DNA of 22,989 bases from an uncultured Collinsella sp. (GCA_959605475.1 CAUHFS010000039.1:1-22989); one strand, 5' to 3'. Counted from the first letter of the stretch, positions 6,652 to 14,617 are shown. Numbers and translations: made by a program. The notes: generated from the letters alone by a model not told the origin.

Positions 6652-7677
6652 TTAGTTAAGGCGCTCCACAAAGAAATCTGCCATGGAGAGGAACAGCTCG
6701 CGTGCGTGCGGATCAAGCTCAACGTTCTCGATGGCCGCTTTGGCCTTAGCGGTCAGGTCGAGCGCGTAAGTGTGGGCGTAATCGATGGAGCCGGTTTCCT
6801 GGAAGATCTCCACGGCGCGTGCGAGCTGTGCGGGATCATCGGTGCCCGAGGAAAGAATCGTCTCGACCTCGTCGTGGTGGCGCTCATCAGAGAGGGCGTG
6901 TACGGCGACAAGCGTGCGCTTGCCCTCGGTGATGTCGGTACGGAAGTCCTTATTGGCGGCTTCCTTGGTGCCAACAAGGTTGAGCAGATCATCTTGGATC
7001 TGAAAGGCAAGACCCGTGTGCAGGCCAAAGGTGCGCAGCGCCTCGATTTGCTTATCGCTGCCGCCGCCAATAATGGCTCCGGCGGCAAGTGGCGTCGCTC
7101 CGCTGTAAAACGCGGTCTTGTGCGTCGCCATGTCCAGGTAGTCATCAACCGAGATATCAAAGCGCTCATCACGGACCCAACCCAGGTCGAGCGCTTGACC
7201 CTCGATGGTGCGGACGATCATCTCGGTAAGCTCGTGGAGCACGCGCAGCTTCACGTCGGACTCCAGCGTGGGGTCGTCGAGAACCGTCTTGGTGACCATG
7301 GTGAGCGCCAGGTCGCCACAATTGATGGCAAGCCCCGTGCCCTCGGTAAGGTGCATGCAGGGCTTGCCTCGACGAAGCTGTCCGTTGTCGGCGATGTCGT
7401 CGTGGATCAGCGCGCCCGACTGGAAATGCTCGATGGCTGCCGCGGCGCTGCGGGCACTCTCAAAGCTACCGCCCACTGCGGTTGCGGCGAGCATGCAGAT
7501 AAGCGGGCGGTGGCGCTTGCCGGCGTTGGCCGTAAAAGCCGAGAGCGGCGCGTACAGGTAGCGCTCGATATCGGCAGAGGTCGCCTGTCCGTCAAAGAAC
7601 GTGGCCAGATAGTCGTTAATCTGGTCAAAGTGCTGGGCTAAAAAGCTGGTAAACGGACTGGACACGGGTTCTCGCAT
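6652..7677 (-). CDS. Polyprenyl (isoprenyl) diphosphate synthase
   Basis: This 341-residue trans-prenyltransferase extends allylic diphosphates with isopentenyl diphosphate, feeding quinone or lipid-carrier synthesis. The first Asp-rich motif is HDDIAD (Asp93, Asp94, Asp97), followed by LRRGKP. The second is QIQDDLLN (Asp229, Asp230), where the last Asp of DDxxD is Asn, a substitution I believe is tolerated in relatives. The residues four and five positions before the first motif are Ala and Gly. Small side chains there usually allow products longer than farnesyl, so a geranylgeranyl or longer product is inferred. A GTG five codons downstream (VSSPFTSF) is an alternative start; the chosen ATG has only a weak AAGAAAG RBS. 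The peptidoglycan-binding protein gene follows on the same strand after 138 bases. Confidence 0.88.
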   Translation of the reverse strand: MREPVSSPFTSFLAQHFDQINDYLATFFDGQATSADIERYLYAPLSAFTANAGKRHRPLICMLAATAVGGSFESARSAAAAIEHFQSGALIHDDIADNGQLRRGKPCMHLTEGTGLAINCGDLALTMVTKTVLDDPTLESDVKLRVLHELTEMIVRTIEGQALDLGWVRDERFDISVDDYLDMATHKTAFYSGATPLAAGAIIGGGSDKQIEALRTFGLHTGLAFQIQDDLLNLVGTKEAANKDFRTDITEGKRTLVAVHALSDERHHDEVETILSSGTDDPAQLARAVEIFQETGSIDYAHTYALDLTAKAKAAIENVELDPHARELFLSMADFFVERLN

Positions 7678-7698
7678 TCTTTCTTAGGTTGCATTGAT

Positions 7699-7721
7699 GC
7701 AATATGCAGACAACATATTGC
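7699..7721. promoter_or_regulatory. Small dyad upstream of the polyprenyl synthase
   Basis: GCAATATG (7699-7706) and CATATTGC (7714-7721) form a perfect 8-bp inverted repeat around 7 bases. It overlaps a second near-palindrome, TTGCATTGATGCAA, at 7689-7702. The pair lies just upstream of the polyprenyl synthase start, so it could be an operator. Nothing else supports a function. Confidence 0.3.
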
Positions 7722-7790
7722 CACATCAGGGCGTTTGGCGCGGCAGTTTTGGCGATTTAGGACAACGGGCGTGCGTTTGATGGAGCGCGC

Positions 7791-10241
7791 CTAAATCAGC
7801 CCAAAATGCTCGAGTGCCGCAACGACACCGTCGTGATCGACGGTGTCGGTCACGTAATCGGCCTTATCCTTGAGATAGTCCGGCGCATTGCCCATGGCGA
7901 TACCGACATCGACGGCGTTCATCAGCGAGACGTCATTGCTGGCGTCGCCGATGCCGTATACGGTTCCGTGGTGGGGATCGAGGGCGTCGAGTACAGACTG
8001 GATGCCCCCACGCTTCGTGCATTCGCGGGGCGAGATTTCGGTTACCTCGAGTTCGAGCTCGTTAAAGCACAACAGCGGCTCAAGTGCCTTATCTTGAGCG
8101 ATGTGGTTGGCGAGCGATGTAGACATCAAGATCTTGTAGGCACTGTAATGTTGCAGCTGCGTGACTGCGTCGCCCAGGGTGCGCGCGTATCCGGGGGCAT
8201 CGGGGGCATCGGCACTCATGCGCACGACGCCGTTGAGGCCCTCAAAGCGGATGACTTCGCCCGACTGCTCAAGATAGGGGGCAAGACGCAGCAGCATACT
8301 GGGCGTCATCGACAGATCGCGAATTGCGTGTCCGTTGATCTCAGCGTAACCGCCCGCAAGACAGACGATGCCGGTCCAGGGCAGCTCAAGAAGTTTGGGG
8401 TGGATGCAACTGAGGGTGCGCCCTGTGCAGATAAACGCCATATTGCCCTTGGCGACAAAATCACGGATGGCTTGCGAGACCGCTTCATTGGGATAGGGGG
8501 AGAGGTCTCGCTCGCTCTCGGGAAGCTCTTGTGCCACTCGAGGGTCTTGCCAGGCGAGTGTTCCGTCGATATCGAAGAAGCAGATATCGCCGCGCTTATG
8601 GGCTGCGCTGGCGGCAGGGGAGGCCGAGGTGGTGGACACAAATCCCGGCTCGAGGCCCATGATCTGGTCAAAATGCTCTTTAACGCGGGGAACGGAGATG
8701 CCAATAATCACCTGGGCGGTCTTGCCCGTAATGATGAGGCCCTTGGCGCCCACCGCGACAAACGACGCATTATCTGCAACGATGGAAGGGTCTGCGACCT
8801 CGACGCGCAGGCGCGTGGCGCAGTTGGTTGCGCCCACGATATTGCCAACGCCACCTAAAAGCTGAATTACCCGCTCAGCGAGGACGTGATCTTGATCGGA
8901 TTGAATACTGACCTCGCCATTGGGAGATTGCTCTTTGGCAAAGCCGCTTCCCGTTAAACGATCGATTGCCGCGCGATTGGAGACATGATCCTCGCGGCCC
9001 GGCGTCTTAAGGTCATAGACCAAGATGAGTGCTCGAAAACTAACAAAAAAGATGAGGCTAAAGGCAAGACCGATACCGAGCGCCAAAAGGTAGGAGCCGG
9101 CATGCATTCGCATGAGTGGGATGAAGTTGAAGGCCGTCATTTCCATGAGACCGCCCGAGAAGATGCCGACGATGCCAAAGAAGTTCATGGTCATGGCAAG
9201 GCAGGAGGACAGGACGGCGTAGAGCAAAAAGAGTCCGGGATAGGTGAACATAAAGAGAAACTCGAGCGGCTCGGTGACGCCGCAGACCACCGAGGCGACG
9301 ATGGCGGGCAAAAGGATGACCTTAAGGCCGGCGCGGCGTTCGGGTTTGGCGGTGAAATAGAATGCTGCCGCGATGGCGGGAAGGCCAAAGAGCTTGCCCC
9401 AGCCGGTGGCGGTAAAACCTGCCCAGGGCGCAAGTTCATTTAAAGGGCGCGTGCTATGGGAGAGAATGGGGAGCAGGTTGGTCCACGTGGCGTAAATACC
9501 GTCGTGAATGACCAGATTGTCGTAATAGATGGGCATATAGAGCAGATGGTGCAGCCCCATGGGCTCGAGCGCTCGTTCTAAAAAGACAAAGATGCCCACG
9601 CCAAAGGGACCGACGCCCGCAAGTGCGTGGCGCAGCGTTTCGGTCACAGCGTATGCGAAGGGCACGATGGCGGCCGAGATAGCGGCAAGGGCAAACACGG
9701 CAAAAAAGCTGATGAGGTAGACCAGCGAGGAGCCCGAGAAGGTGCCGAGCCAATCGGGAACCTTGGCATCGTAGAAGCGGTCATGGATGGCGACGACGGT
9801 TGCCGATACCGCCAGCGGGCCGATAATGCCGGTGTCGAGCGTCTTGATGCCGTCGATGATGGTGATGCCGCTGGCGGGGGTCAAAAACGACGGATACTTA
9901 AGCCCAAGGTTGTCGCCGCTCAGCTTGATGATCTCGCTCAAAAAGAAGCAGAAGGCAAAATAGGCCACGAGCGCCTCGAGGCAGCAGCGTGCCGGTTGCT
10001 TTTGGGCAAGGCCGATAGGCAGCGCTACGGCAAAAAGGAGCGGAAGACGTTTAAAGACCGTCCACGAGCCGCGCTGAATGATGCTCCAGAAAACGTACCA
10101 GGGGGTTCCGTATATGGCAAGATCGCCGACGATGTCGACGGTTGTTGCGAGAGCGGAGACGCCGACCATGAGGCCTGATATAGAAAACAGCATGGCGGGC
10201 GCGAACATTGCCCCGCCAAAGCGTTGGATTTTTTGCAGCAT
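7791..10241 (-). CDS. PTS alpha-glucoside-type EIICB fused to a HAD phosphatase
   Basis: This 816-residue protein joins a sugar transporter and a phosphatase. Residues 1 to about 430 form a glucose/maltose-superfamily EIIC membrane domain, with the MalX-like motif GVTEPLEFLFMF and LEPMGLHHLL. Residues about 445-530 form EIIB, with the phosphocysteine in TNCATRLRV (Cys474). Residues about 550-816 form a Cof-type HAD phosphatase: DIDGT (Asp557/Asp559), FICTGRT, a Lys in TKRGG and GDASND (765-770). All four HAD motifs are intact. No EIIA is fused or adjacent, so a Crr-type EIIA must come from elsewhere. The start at 10241 is preferred over 10301 because GAAAGGA lies 6 bases before it. The gene is divergent from the GntR regulator and has a shared operator upstream. 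I infer that the HAD domain dephosphorylates the sugar phosphate made by the PTS; maltose is the likeliest substrate given the neighbours. Confidence 0.9.
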   Translation of the reverse strand: MLQKIQRFGGAMFAPAMLFSISGLMVGVSALATTVDIVGDLAIYGTPWYVFWSIIQRGSWTVFKRLPLLFAVALPIGLAQKQPARCCLEALVAYFAFCFFLSEIIKLSGDNLGLKYPSFLTPASGITIIDGIKTLDTGIIGPLAVSATVVAIHDRFYDAKVPDWLGTFSGSSLVYLISFFAVFALAAISAAIVPFAYAVTETLRHALAGVGPFGVGIFVFLERALEPMGLHHLLYMPIYYDNLVIHDGIYATWTNLLPILSHSTRPLNELAPWAGFTATGWGKLFGLPAIAAAFYFTAKPERRAGLKVILLPAIVASVVCGVTEPLEFLFMFTYPGLFLLYAVLSSCLAMTMNFFGIVGIFSGGLMEMTAFNFIPLMRMHAGSYLLALGIGLAFSLIFFVSFRALILVYDLKTPGREDHVSNRAAIDRLTGSGFAKEQSPNGEVSIQSDQDHVLAERVIQLLGGVGNIVGATNCATRLRVEVADPSIVADNASFVAVGAKGLIITGKTAQVIIGISVPRVKEHFDQIMGLEPGFVSTTSASPAASAAHKRGDICFFDIDGTLAWQDPRVAQELPESERDLSPYPNEAVSQAIRDFVAKGNMAFICTGRTLSCIHPKLLELPWTGIVCLAGGYAEINGHAIRDLSMTPSMLLRLAPYLEQSGEVIRFEGLNGVVRMSADAPDAPGYARTLGDAVTQLQHYSAYKILMSTSLANHIAQDKALEPLLCFNELELEVTEISPRECTKRGGIQSVLDALDPHHGTVYGIGDASNDVSLMNAVDVGIAMGNAPDYLKDKADYVTDTVDHDGVVAALEHFGLI

Positions 10242-10281
10242 GTTTTGTCCTTTCAGACAGCCGCACGCTTGCGTGGGTAAA

Positions 10282-10293
10282 ACGTTTAAACAA
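10282..10293 (-). promoter_or_regulatory. Operator upstream of the PTS-HAD gene
   Basis: On the minus strand this reads TTGTTTAAACGT, sharing the TTGTTTAAAC core with sites at 10405-10416 and 20237-20248 and resembling sites at 11300-11311 and 11375-11386. It lies just downstream of a possible -10 (TACAAT, plus 10299-10304), so binding would block early transcription. Confidence 0.65.
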
Positions 10294-10298
10294 TTTCT

Positions 10299-10304
10299 CA
10301 TTGT
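10299..10304 (-). promoter_or_regulatory. Putative -10 of the PTS-HAD gene
   Basis: TACAAT on the minus strand, five bases upstream of the operator. No good -35 is seen. A perfect 7-bp dyad, GGCGAAG-CGG-CTTCGCC (10313-10329), occupies the spacer region. The malQ promoter region has the same TACAAT next to an operator. Confidence 0.4.
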
Positions 10305-10404
10305 AGAGGACTGGCGAAGCGGCTTCGCCGACGGTTTTTACATGAGCGGGGTCTGAACGCGGGGGCGACCGTCAACGGTTAAATATTGGTGCTTTACCGA
10401 TAGG

Positions 10405-10435
10405 CGGTTTAAACAACCCCAAGAAATGCTATCGT
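10405..10435 (+). promoter_or_regulatory. Operator and promoter of the GntR regulator
   Basis: The operator (10405-10416; TTGTTTAAAC on the minus strand) overlaps a TTTAAA that can serve as a -35 (10408-10413). TATCGT (10430-10435) follows after 16 bases. The same layout, operator on the -35 and TATCGT 17 bases later, occurs before the binding-protein gene. This suggests autoregulation. Confidence 0.6.
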
Positions 10436-10468
10436 GCCTAGCCATACATATTCATTAGAGGTGAAACA

Positions 10469-11188
10469 ATGCCAAAAGCGATTTATGAAGGAATCTACCG
10501 CGGGATTCGTTCGCGCATTATCAACGGAACCTATGCGTTCCAGGAGATGCTGCCGACCGAGGCCGAGCTGACCGCGGAATTCGGATGCACCCGAAATACC
10601 GTCCGTCGAGCACTTGCCATGCTGGCCGACGAGATGTACGTACAGCCCATTCACGGCAAGGGCGTGCGCGTCATTTGGCTTAAAGGCGAAACCGATATGC
10701 TGGGCGCGCTCGAGGAAGTCGAGTCGTTTGGCGAGTTTGCAAAGCGCAACAATGCCGTTGCATCGACGGACGTTAAGTCTTTTGAACATCTGGTCTGCAC
10801 CGAGCAACTATCTCGTCGTCTGGGCTTTAAGGTGGGCGAGAAGTTGATTCGCGTGGTGCGCGTCCGTAGCCTTAACGGTAATGCTCGCCAGGTGGATCAC
10901 GGCTATTTTCTGGAGTCGATCGCCAAAGGCCTGACGCCCGAGATCGCCGCAAGGTCAATTTACGACTATCTGGAGCACAAGCGCGGCGTCAAAGTGATGG
11001 CGAGCCGTCGTACGGTGAGTGTCGAGCTCGCCAACGATGAGGACTGCAGCTACTTGGACCTTGGTAAGTACAACTGCGTCGCCGTCATGGAGAGCCAGTC
11101 GTACACCTCGGACGGCATCTTGTTCGAGGTCACGCATGCCCGCACGCATCCTGAGATCTTCCACTACCGCGTCAACTCCAAGCGATAG
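10469..11188 (+). CDS. GntR-family regulator with UTRA ligand domain
   Basis: This 239-residue transcription factor has an N-terminal GntR winged helix at about residues 5-70 (IYRGIRSRIINGTY, LPTEAELTAEFGCTRNTVRRALAML, VQPIHGKGVRV). A UTRA (HutC/TreR-type) effector-binding domain follows at about 90-235. Regulators of this class usually bind sugar phosphates or related metabolites and repress transport genes. It stands between the PTS-HAD gene (divergent) and the ABC importer (same strand, after a terminator). TTGTTTAAAC-type sites lie before all of these and before malQ. They resemble the TTGT(N4)ACAA operator that I recall for TreR of Bacillus subtilis, supporting this protein as their binder. 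The effector could be a phosphorylated maltose, trehalose or glucoside. The start follows AGAGGTG. Confidence 0.88.
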   Translation: MPKAIYEGIYRGIRSRIINGTYAFQEMLPTEAELTAEFGCTRNTVRRALAMLADEMYVQPIHGKGVRVIWLKGETDMLGALEEVESFGEFAKRNNAVASTDVKSFEHLVCTEQLSRRLGFKVGEKLIRVVRVRSLNGNARQVDHGYFLESIAKGLTPEIAARSIYDYLEHKRGVKVMASRRTVSVELANDEDCSYLDLGKYNCVAVMESQSYTSDGILFEVTHARTHPEIFHYRVNSKR

Positions 11189-11227
11189 CCGGCTAGCTCG
11201 CAGCCTGACGAGACTCAAGCCCTCAAA

Positions 11228-11280
11228 GAGAAAGCGCCCGGTCAAACCGACGATGCATCGGCTTGACCGGGCGTTTTCTC
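11228..11280 (+). terminator. Terminator after the GntR regulator
   Basis: A long stem, with arms GCGCCCGGTCAA and TTGACCGGGCG, is extended by ACCGA/TCGG toward a central CGATGCA. It ends in TTTTCTC at 11274-11280, with a matching GAGAAA on the left. It separates the regulator from the importer operon. The A-rich left flank could also let it work in the reverse direction. Confidence 0.85.
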
Positions 11281-11290
11281 TGCATTCGAT

Positions 11291-11311
11291 AACAATTAAT
11301 TGTTTATACAA
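11291..11311. promoter_or_regulatory. Distal operator of the importer operon, composite
   Basis: TTGTTTATACAA at 11300-11311 is a near-perfect TTGT-N4-ACAA dyad. It overlaps a perfect 14-bp palindrome, AACAATTAATTGTT, at 11291-11304. It lies 64 bases upstream of the proximal site at 11375-11386, so a repressor could bridge the two or different factors could compete here. Confidence 0.5.
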
Positions 11312-11374
11312 AACTTGTCAAGTATCAAGTTGAAATTACCGTTCACCGAAGTTTTTCTACCGCTCTAGTAATAC

Positions 11375-11406
11375 TTGTTCAAACAACTAGCCAAATAGCG
11401 TATCGT
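11375..11406 (+). promoter_or_regulatory. Proximal operator and promoter of the importer operon
   Basis: TTGTTCAAACAA (11375-11386) is the most symmetric copy of the shared operator. It contains TTCAAA (11378-11383) as a possible -35, and TATCGT (11401-11406) follows after 17 bases. Transcription would start near 11413. Confidence 0.6.
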
Positions 11407-11452
11407 ACTAATCAGCAAAAGGGGCAAAGTCCCCGAGCCAATCTCCGAAGGC

Positions 11453-11471
11453 GGCGGCAAAGGGTGCCGCC
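11453..11471 (+). promoter_or_regulatory. Hairpin in the 5' untranslated region of the binding protein
   Basis: GGCGGCA (11453-11459) and TGCCGCC (11465-11471) form a perfect 7-bp stem with a 5-base loop. It lies just upstream of the Shine-Dalgarno sequence (GAAAGGG) of the binding-protein gene. Stable 5' hairpins of this kind often protect highly expressed mRNAs; that role here is inferred. Confidence 0.4.
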
Positions 11472-11494
11472 ACGGTGTGAAAGGGTGGATTGTA

Positions 11495-12811
11495 ATGAAG
11501 AACGAAATGAGCAGAAGGCAGTTCCTGGGCTTTGCTGGTTCCGCGGCTGCGGTTCTTGGTCTGGGTCTCGTGGGCTGCGGCGGTTCTGCCGGCTCCGGCT
11601 CCTCTGCTTCTGGTGACGCTGCCGAGGTCTACTTCCTCCAATTCAAGCCCGAGGTCGACAAGGAGTGGAAGGAGATCGCCAAGGCCTATAAGAAGGAGAA
11701 GGGCGTCGAGGTCAAGATCGTGACCGCCGCCTCCAACACCTACGAGGAGAAGCTCAAGTCCGAGATGTCCAAGAGCTCCGCTCCGACCTTGTTCCAGGTC
11801 AACGGCCCCACCGGTCTTAAGAACTGGAAGGATTACTGCGCCGACCTGTCCGATACCAAGCTCCGCGGTGAGCTCATTGACGACTCCCTGGCTCTGCAGT
11901 CCGATGGCAAGGATCTGGGTATCGACTGGGTCCAGGAGAGCTACGGCATCATCTACAACAAGCAGCTGCTCGAGAAGGCTGGCTACAAGGCCGAGGACAT
12001 CAACTCCTTCGACAAGCTGAAGGCTTGTGCCGACGACATCCAGGCCCGCAAGGACGAGCTTGGTGTCGAGGGTGCCTTCACTTCTGCCGGCATGGACGAC
12101 TCCTCCAGCTGGCGCTACACCACCCACCTCGCCAACCTCCCGCTCTACTACGAGTTCGAAAAGGAGCACAACCAGGAGGACGACGAGATCAAGGGCGAGT
12201 ATCTCGATAACTTTAAGCAGATCTTTGACCTGTATATCACCGACTCCACCTGCGATCCTTCGCAGCTTGCCTCCAAGACCGGTGACGACGCTACCAACGA
12301 GTTCGCAACCGGTAAGGCCGTTTTCTACCAGAACGGCTCTTGGGCCTACGCCGACCTCACCAAGGCCGGTATGACCGACGACCAGCTCGGCATGCTGCCG
12401 ATCTACATCGGCGTCGAAGGCGAGGAGAACCAGGGCCTGTGCTCCGGCGGCGAGAACTACTGGTGCGTGAGCTCCCAGGCTTCCGAGGATGCCCAGAAGG
12501 CCACCGAGGACTTCATGTACTGGTGCGTCACCTCTGACACCGCTACCAGCATCATCGCCGACAAGATGGGTCTGACCGCTCCGTTCAAGAGCGCCAAGGA
12601 GACCACCAACGTCTTCTCGCAGCAGGCCGTTGCCATGGCCAAGGACGGCAAGAAGACCGTCGCTTGGGACTTCGTCTACATCCCCTCTGAGGAGTGGAAG
12701 AAGAACCTCAAGCAGGCTCTCATCGCTTATGCTGCCGACAACACCAAGTGGGACGGCGTCAAGAACGCCTTCGTCGATGGTTGGAAGACCGAGAAGGCTG
12801 CTTCCGAGTAA
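11495..12811 (+). CDS. ABC sugar-binding lipoprotein with Tat signal
   Basis: This 438-residue extracytoplasmic solute-binding protein (family 1, MalE/MsmE type) should capture maltodextrins or related oligosaccharides for the adjacent permeases. The N-terminus carries a twin-arginine motif (SRRQFLG, residues 6-12), a hydrophobic stretch and a lipobox LVGC with Cys28. It is therefore probably exported folded and lipid-anchored. A flexible Gly/Ser segment follows. The mature part has typical features: YEEKLKSEMSKSSAPTLFQV, YGIIYNKQLLEKAGY and a FATGKAVFYQNGSWAYADL region. ATG at 11495 is chosen over the GTG at 11477 because GAAAGGG lies upstream at about 9 bases. Codon bias is very strong, as expected for an abundant binding protein. 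It is the first gene of the importer operon. The exact sugar is inferred from malQ and glgP nearby. Confidence 0.9.
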   Translation: MKNEMSRRQFLGFAGSAAAVLGLGLVGCGGSAGSGSSASGDAAEVYFLQFKPEVDKEWKEIAKAYKKEKGVEVKIVTAASNTYEEKLKSEMSKSSAPTLFQVNGPTGLKNWKDYCADLSDTKLRGELIDDSLALQSDGKDLGIDWVQESYGIIYNKQLLEKAGYKAEDINSFDKLKACADDIQARKDELGVEGAFTSAGMDDSSSWRYTTHLANLPLYYEFEKEHNQEDDEIKGEYLDNFKQIFDLYITDSTCDPSQLASKTGDDATNEFATGKAVFYQNGSWAYADLTKAGMTDDQLGMLPIYIGVEGEENQGLCSGGENYWCVSSQASEDAQKATEDFMYWCVTSDTATSIIADKMGLTAPFKSAKETTNVFSQQAVAMAKDGKKTVAWDFVYIPSEEWKKNLKQALIAYAADNTKWDGVKNAFVDGWKTEKAASE

Positions 12812-12842
12812 GCAGTTGCTGCCCAAGCTATCTGATTAGCGA

Positions 12843-12878
12843 CAGGGGGCGGGCAGACGTTGGTTTGCCCGCCCCCTG
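12843..12878 (+). promoter_or_regulatory. Large intercistronic hairpin in the importer operon
   Basis: A perfect 13-bp stem (12843-12855 with 12866-12878, core AGGGGGCGGGCA) and a 10-base loop lie between the binding-protein stop codon and the first permease. There is no T-run. By analogy with the malE-malF intergenic REP of E. coli, it probably stabilises the upstream message and keeps binding-protein levels above permease levels. Confidence 0.65.
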
Positions 12879-12898
12879 CATATTGAAAGGACCCTTCT

Positions 12899-13753
12899 AT
12901 GGGCAAAGCACTCAAGCGCTGGTGGCCGCTCTTTATGCTGCCCACGTGCCTGGCGTTTATGATCGGGTTCGTGATCCCCTTTATCCAGGGTTTCTATCTC
13001 TCGTTCTGCCAGTTTATTACCATCAATAACGCGCACTTTGTCGGTATCGAGAACTACGTGCGCGCGCTGTCCGATCCGCAGTTCTCCACGTCGTTCTTCT
13101 TTACTGTGGCGTTTGCCTTCCTGTCGACGGTGCTCATCAACGTGATCGCGCTGGCCATTGCGCAGGCGCTCACTCGCAAGGCGCTCAAGGGCACCAACAT
13201 CTTCCGTACGATTTTCTTTATGCCTAACCTGATCGGCGGCATCGTGCTGGGCTACATTTGGCAGATCCTGATCAACTGCCTGCTCTCCAACGTGGGCGCC
13301 CAGCTCATCGCACTTAACTCTGCTGCTGGCTTCTGGGGCCTTATCATCCTGACCCTGTGGCAGCAGGTCGGCTACATGATGATCATCTACATCGCTGGTC
13401 TGCAGTCCATTCCGTCCGACTACATCGAGGCCGCCAAGGTCGACGGTGCCACGGCATGGCAGACGTTTTGGAAGGTTAAGATCCCTAACCTGATGCCGAC
13501 GATTACCATCTGCCTGTTCCTGTCCATCACCAACGGCTTTAAGCTGTTCGATCAGAACCTCGCCCTTACCGGTGGTGCCCCCGCGCACTCCACCGAGATG
13601 CTCGCCCTGAACATCTACAACACGTTCTACTCGCGTGCCGGCATCGCATGGCAGGGCATTGGCCAGGCCAAGGCGGTTATCTTCTGCATCCTGGTCGTAG
13701 CCATCTCTATGATCCAGCTTAAGGCCACGAGGTCCAAGGAGGTGCAGCAGTAA
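12899..13753 (+). CDS. ABC sugar permease, MalF/MsmF-type
   Basis: This 284-residue inner-membrane subunit has about six hydrophobic segments. The cytoplasmic EAA loop, EAAKVDGATAWQTFWKVKIPNLMPT, contacts the ATPase. It is of the compact length typical of MsmF/UgpA permeases, without the extra loops of E. coli MalF. The start follows GAAAGGA at 7 bases. The stop codon overlaps the next gene's ATG (TAATG), so the two permeases are translationally coupled. The partner subunits are the binding protein upstream and the ATPase at 14661. Confidence 0.93.
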   Translation: MGKALKRWWPLFMLPTCLAFMIGFVIPFIQGFYLSFCQFITINNAHFVGIENYVRALSDPQFSTSFFFTVAFAFLSTVLINVIALAIAQALTRKALKGTNIFRTIFFMPNLIGGIVLGYIWQILINCLLSNVGAQLIALNSAAGFWGLIILTLWQQVGYMMIIYIAGLQSIPSDYIEAAKVDGATAWQTFWKVKIPNLMPTITICLFLSITNGFKLFDQNLALTGGAPAHSTEMLALNIYNTFYSRAGIAWQGIGQAKAVIFCILVVAISMIQLKATRSKEVQQ

Positions 13754-14592
13754 TGAAACGCGATAAGGTTATCAACCGCGCGCTCTCGATCTTCTTTACG
13801 ATTCTGTCGCTCGCATGGATCTACCCCGTGTTTATGATTGCGCTCAATTCCTTTAAGAAAGCGACCGCAATCAGCACCACCACGGCGTTCGATCTGCTCA
13901 CGCCCGAGACGTTCAACGGTCTCGCAAACTACGTGCACGCTCTTAACGAGCAGGGCTTTGCCTCGGCGTTTATGTACTCGCTCATCATCACGGTCACGTC
14001 GGTCGTTCTGATTTTGGTGTGCTGTTCCATGTGCGCTTGGTACGTAGTGCGCGTCAACAGCAAGATCTCGAACTTCTTCTATTACCTGTTCGTCTTTTCG
14101 ATGGTCGTGCCCTTCCAGATGCTCATGTTCACGCTGTCCAATTTGGCGGACCGCATCGGCTTCAACACGCCGTTTAACATCTGCTTTATCTACCTTGGCT
14201 TTGGCGCGGGCCTGGCGGTCTTTATGTTCGCCGGCTTTGTAAAGAACATCCCGCTCGAGATCGAAGAGGCGGCCATGATTGATGGCTGCAACCCGGTCCA
14301 GGTGTTCTTCAAGATCGTCCTTCCCATCATGAAGCCCACCTATCTTTCGGTCGGCATTCTCGAGACCATGTGGGTCTGGAACGACTATCTGCTGCCCTAC
14401 CTTACGCTCGACTCCACCAAGTACAAGACCATTCCTATTTTGATCCAGTACTTCCGCGGTGGCTACGGCCACGTCGAGCTCGGCCCCATGATGGCCTGCA
14501 TCATGATGGTCGTTGTCCCCATCGTCGTCATGTACATCCTCTGCCAGAAGTACATCATCGACGGTGTGGTGGCAGGTGCCGTCAAGGGCTGA
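13753..14592 (+). CDS. ABC sugar permease, MalG/MsmG-type
   Basis: This 279-residue second membrane subunit has about six transmembrane segments and the EAA loop EEAAMIDGCNPVQVFFKIVLPIMKP near residues 173-197. MalG-type features include IYPVFMIALNSFK near the N-terminus and the WNDYLLPYL segment. Its ATG shares one base with the stop codon of the preceding permease, so equal synthesis of the two is expected. It ends 68 bases before the ATPase gene, with a hairpin in the gap. Confidence 0.93.
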   Translation: MKRDKVINRALSIFFTILSLAWIYPVFMIALNSFKKATAISTTTAFDLLTPETFNGLANYVHALNEQGFASAFMYSLIITVTSVVLILVCCSMCAWYVVRVNSKISNFFYYLFVFSMVVPFQMLMFTLSNLADRIGFNTPFNICFIYLGFGAGLAVFMFAGFVKNIPLEIEEAAMIDGCNPVQVFFKIVLPIMKPTYLSVGILETMWVWNDYLLPYLTLDSTKYKTIPILIQYFRGGYGHVELGPMMACIMMVVVPIVVMYILCQKYIIDGVVAGAVKG

Positions 14593-14617
14593 TGCCGTAA
14601 CTGTTTTGCAAGTTTCT

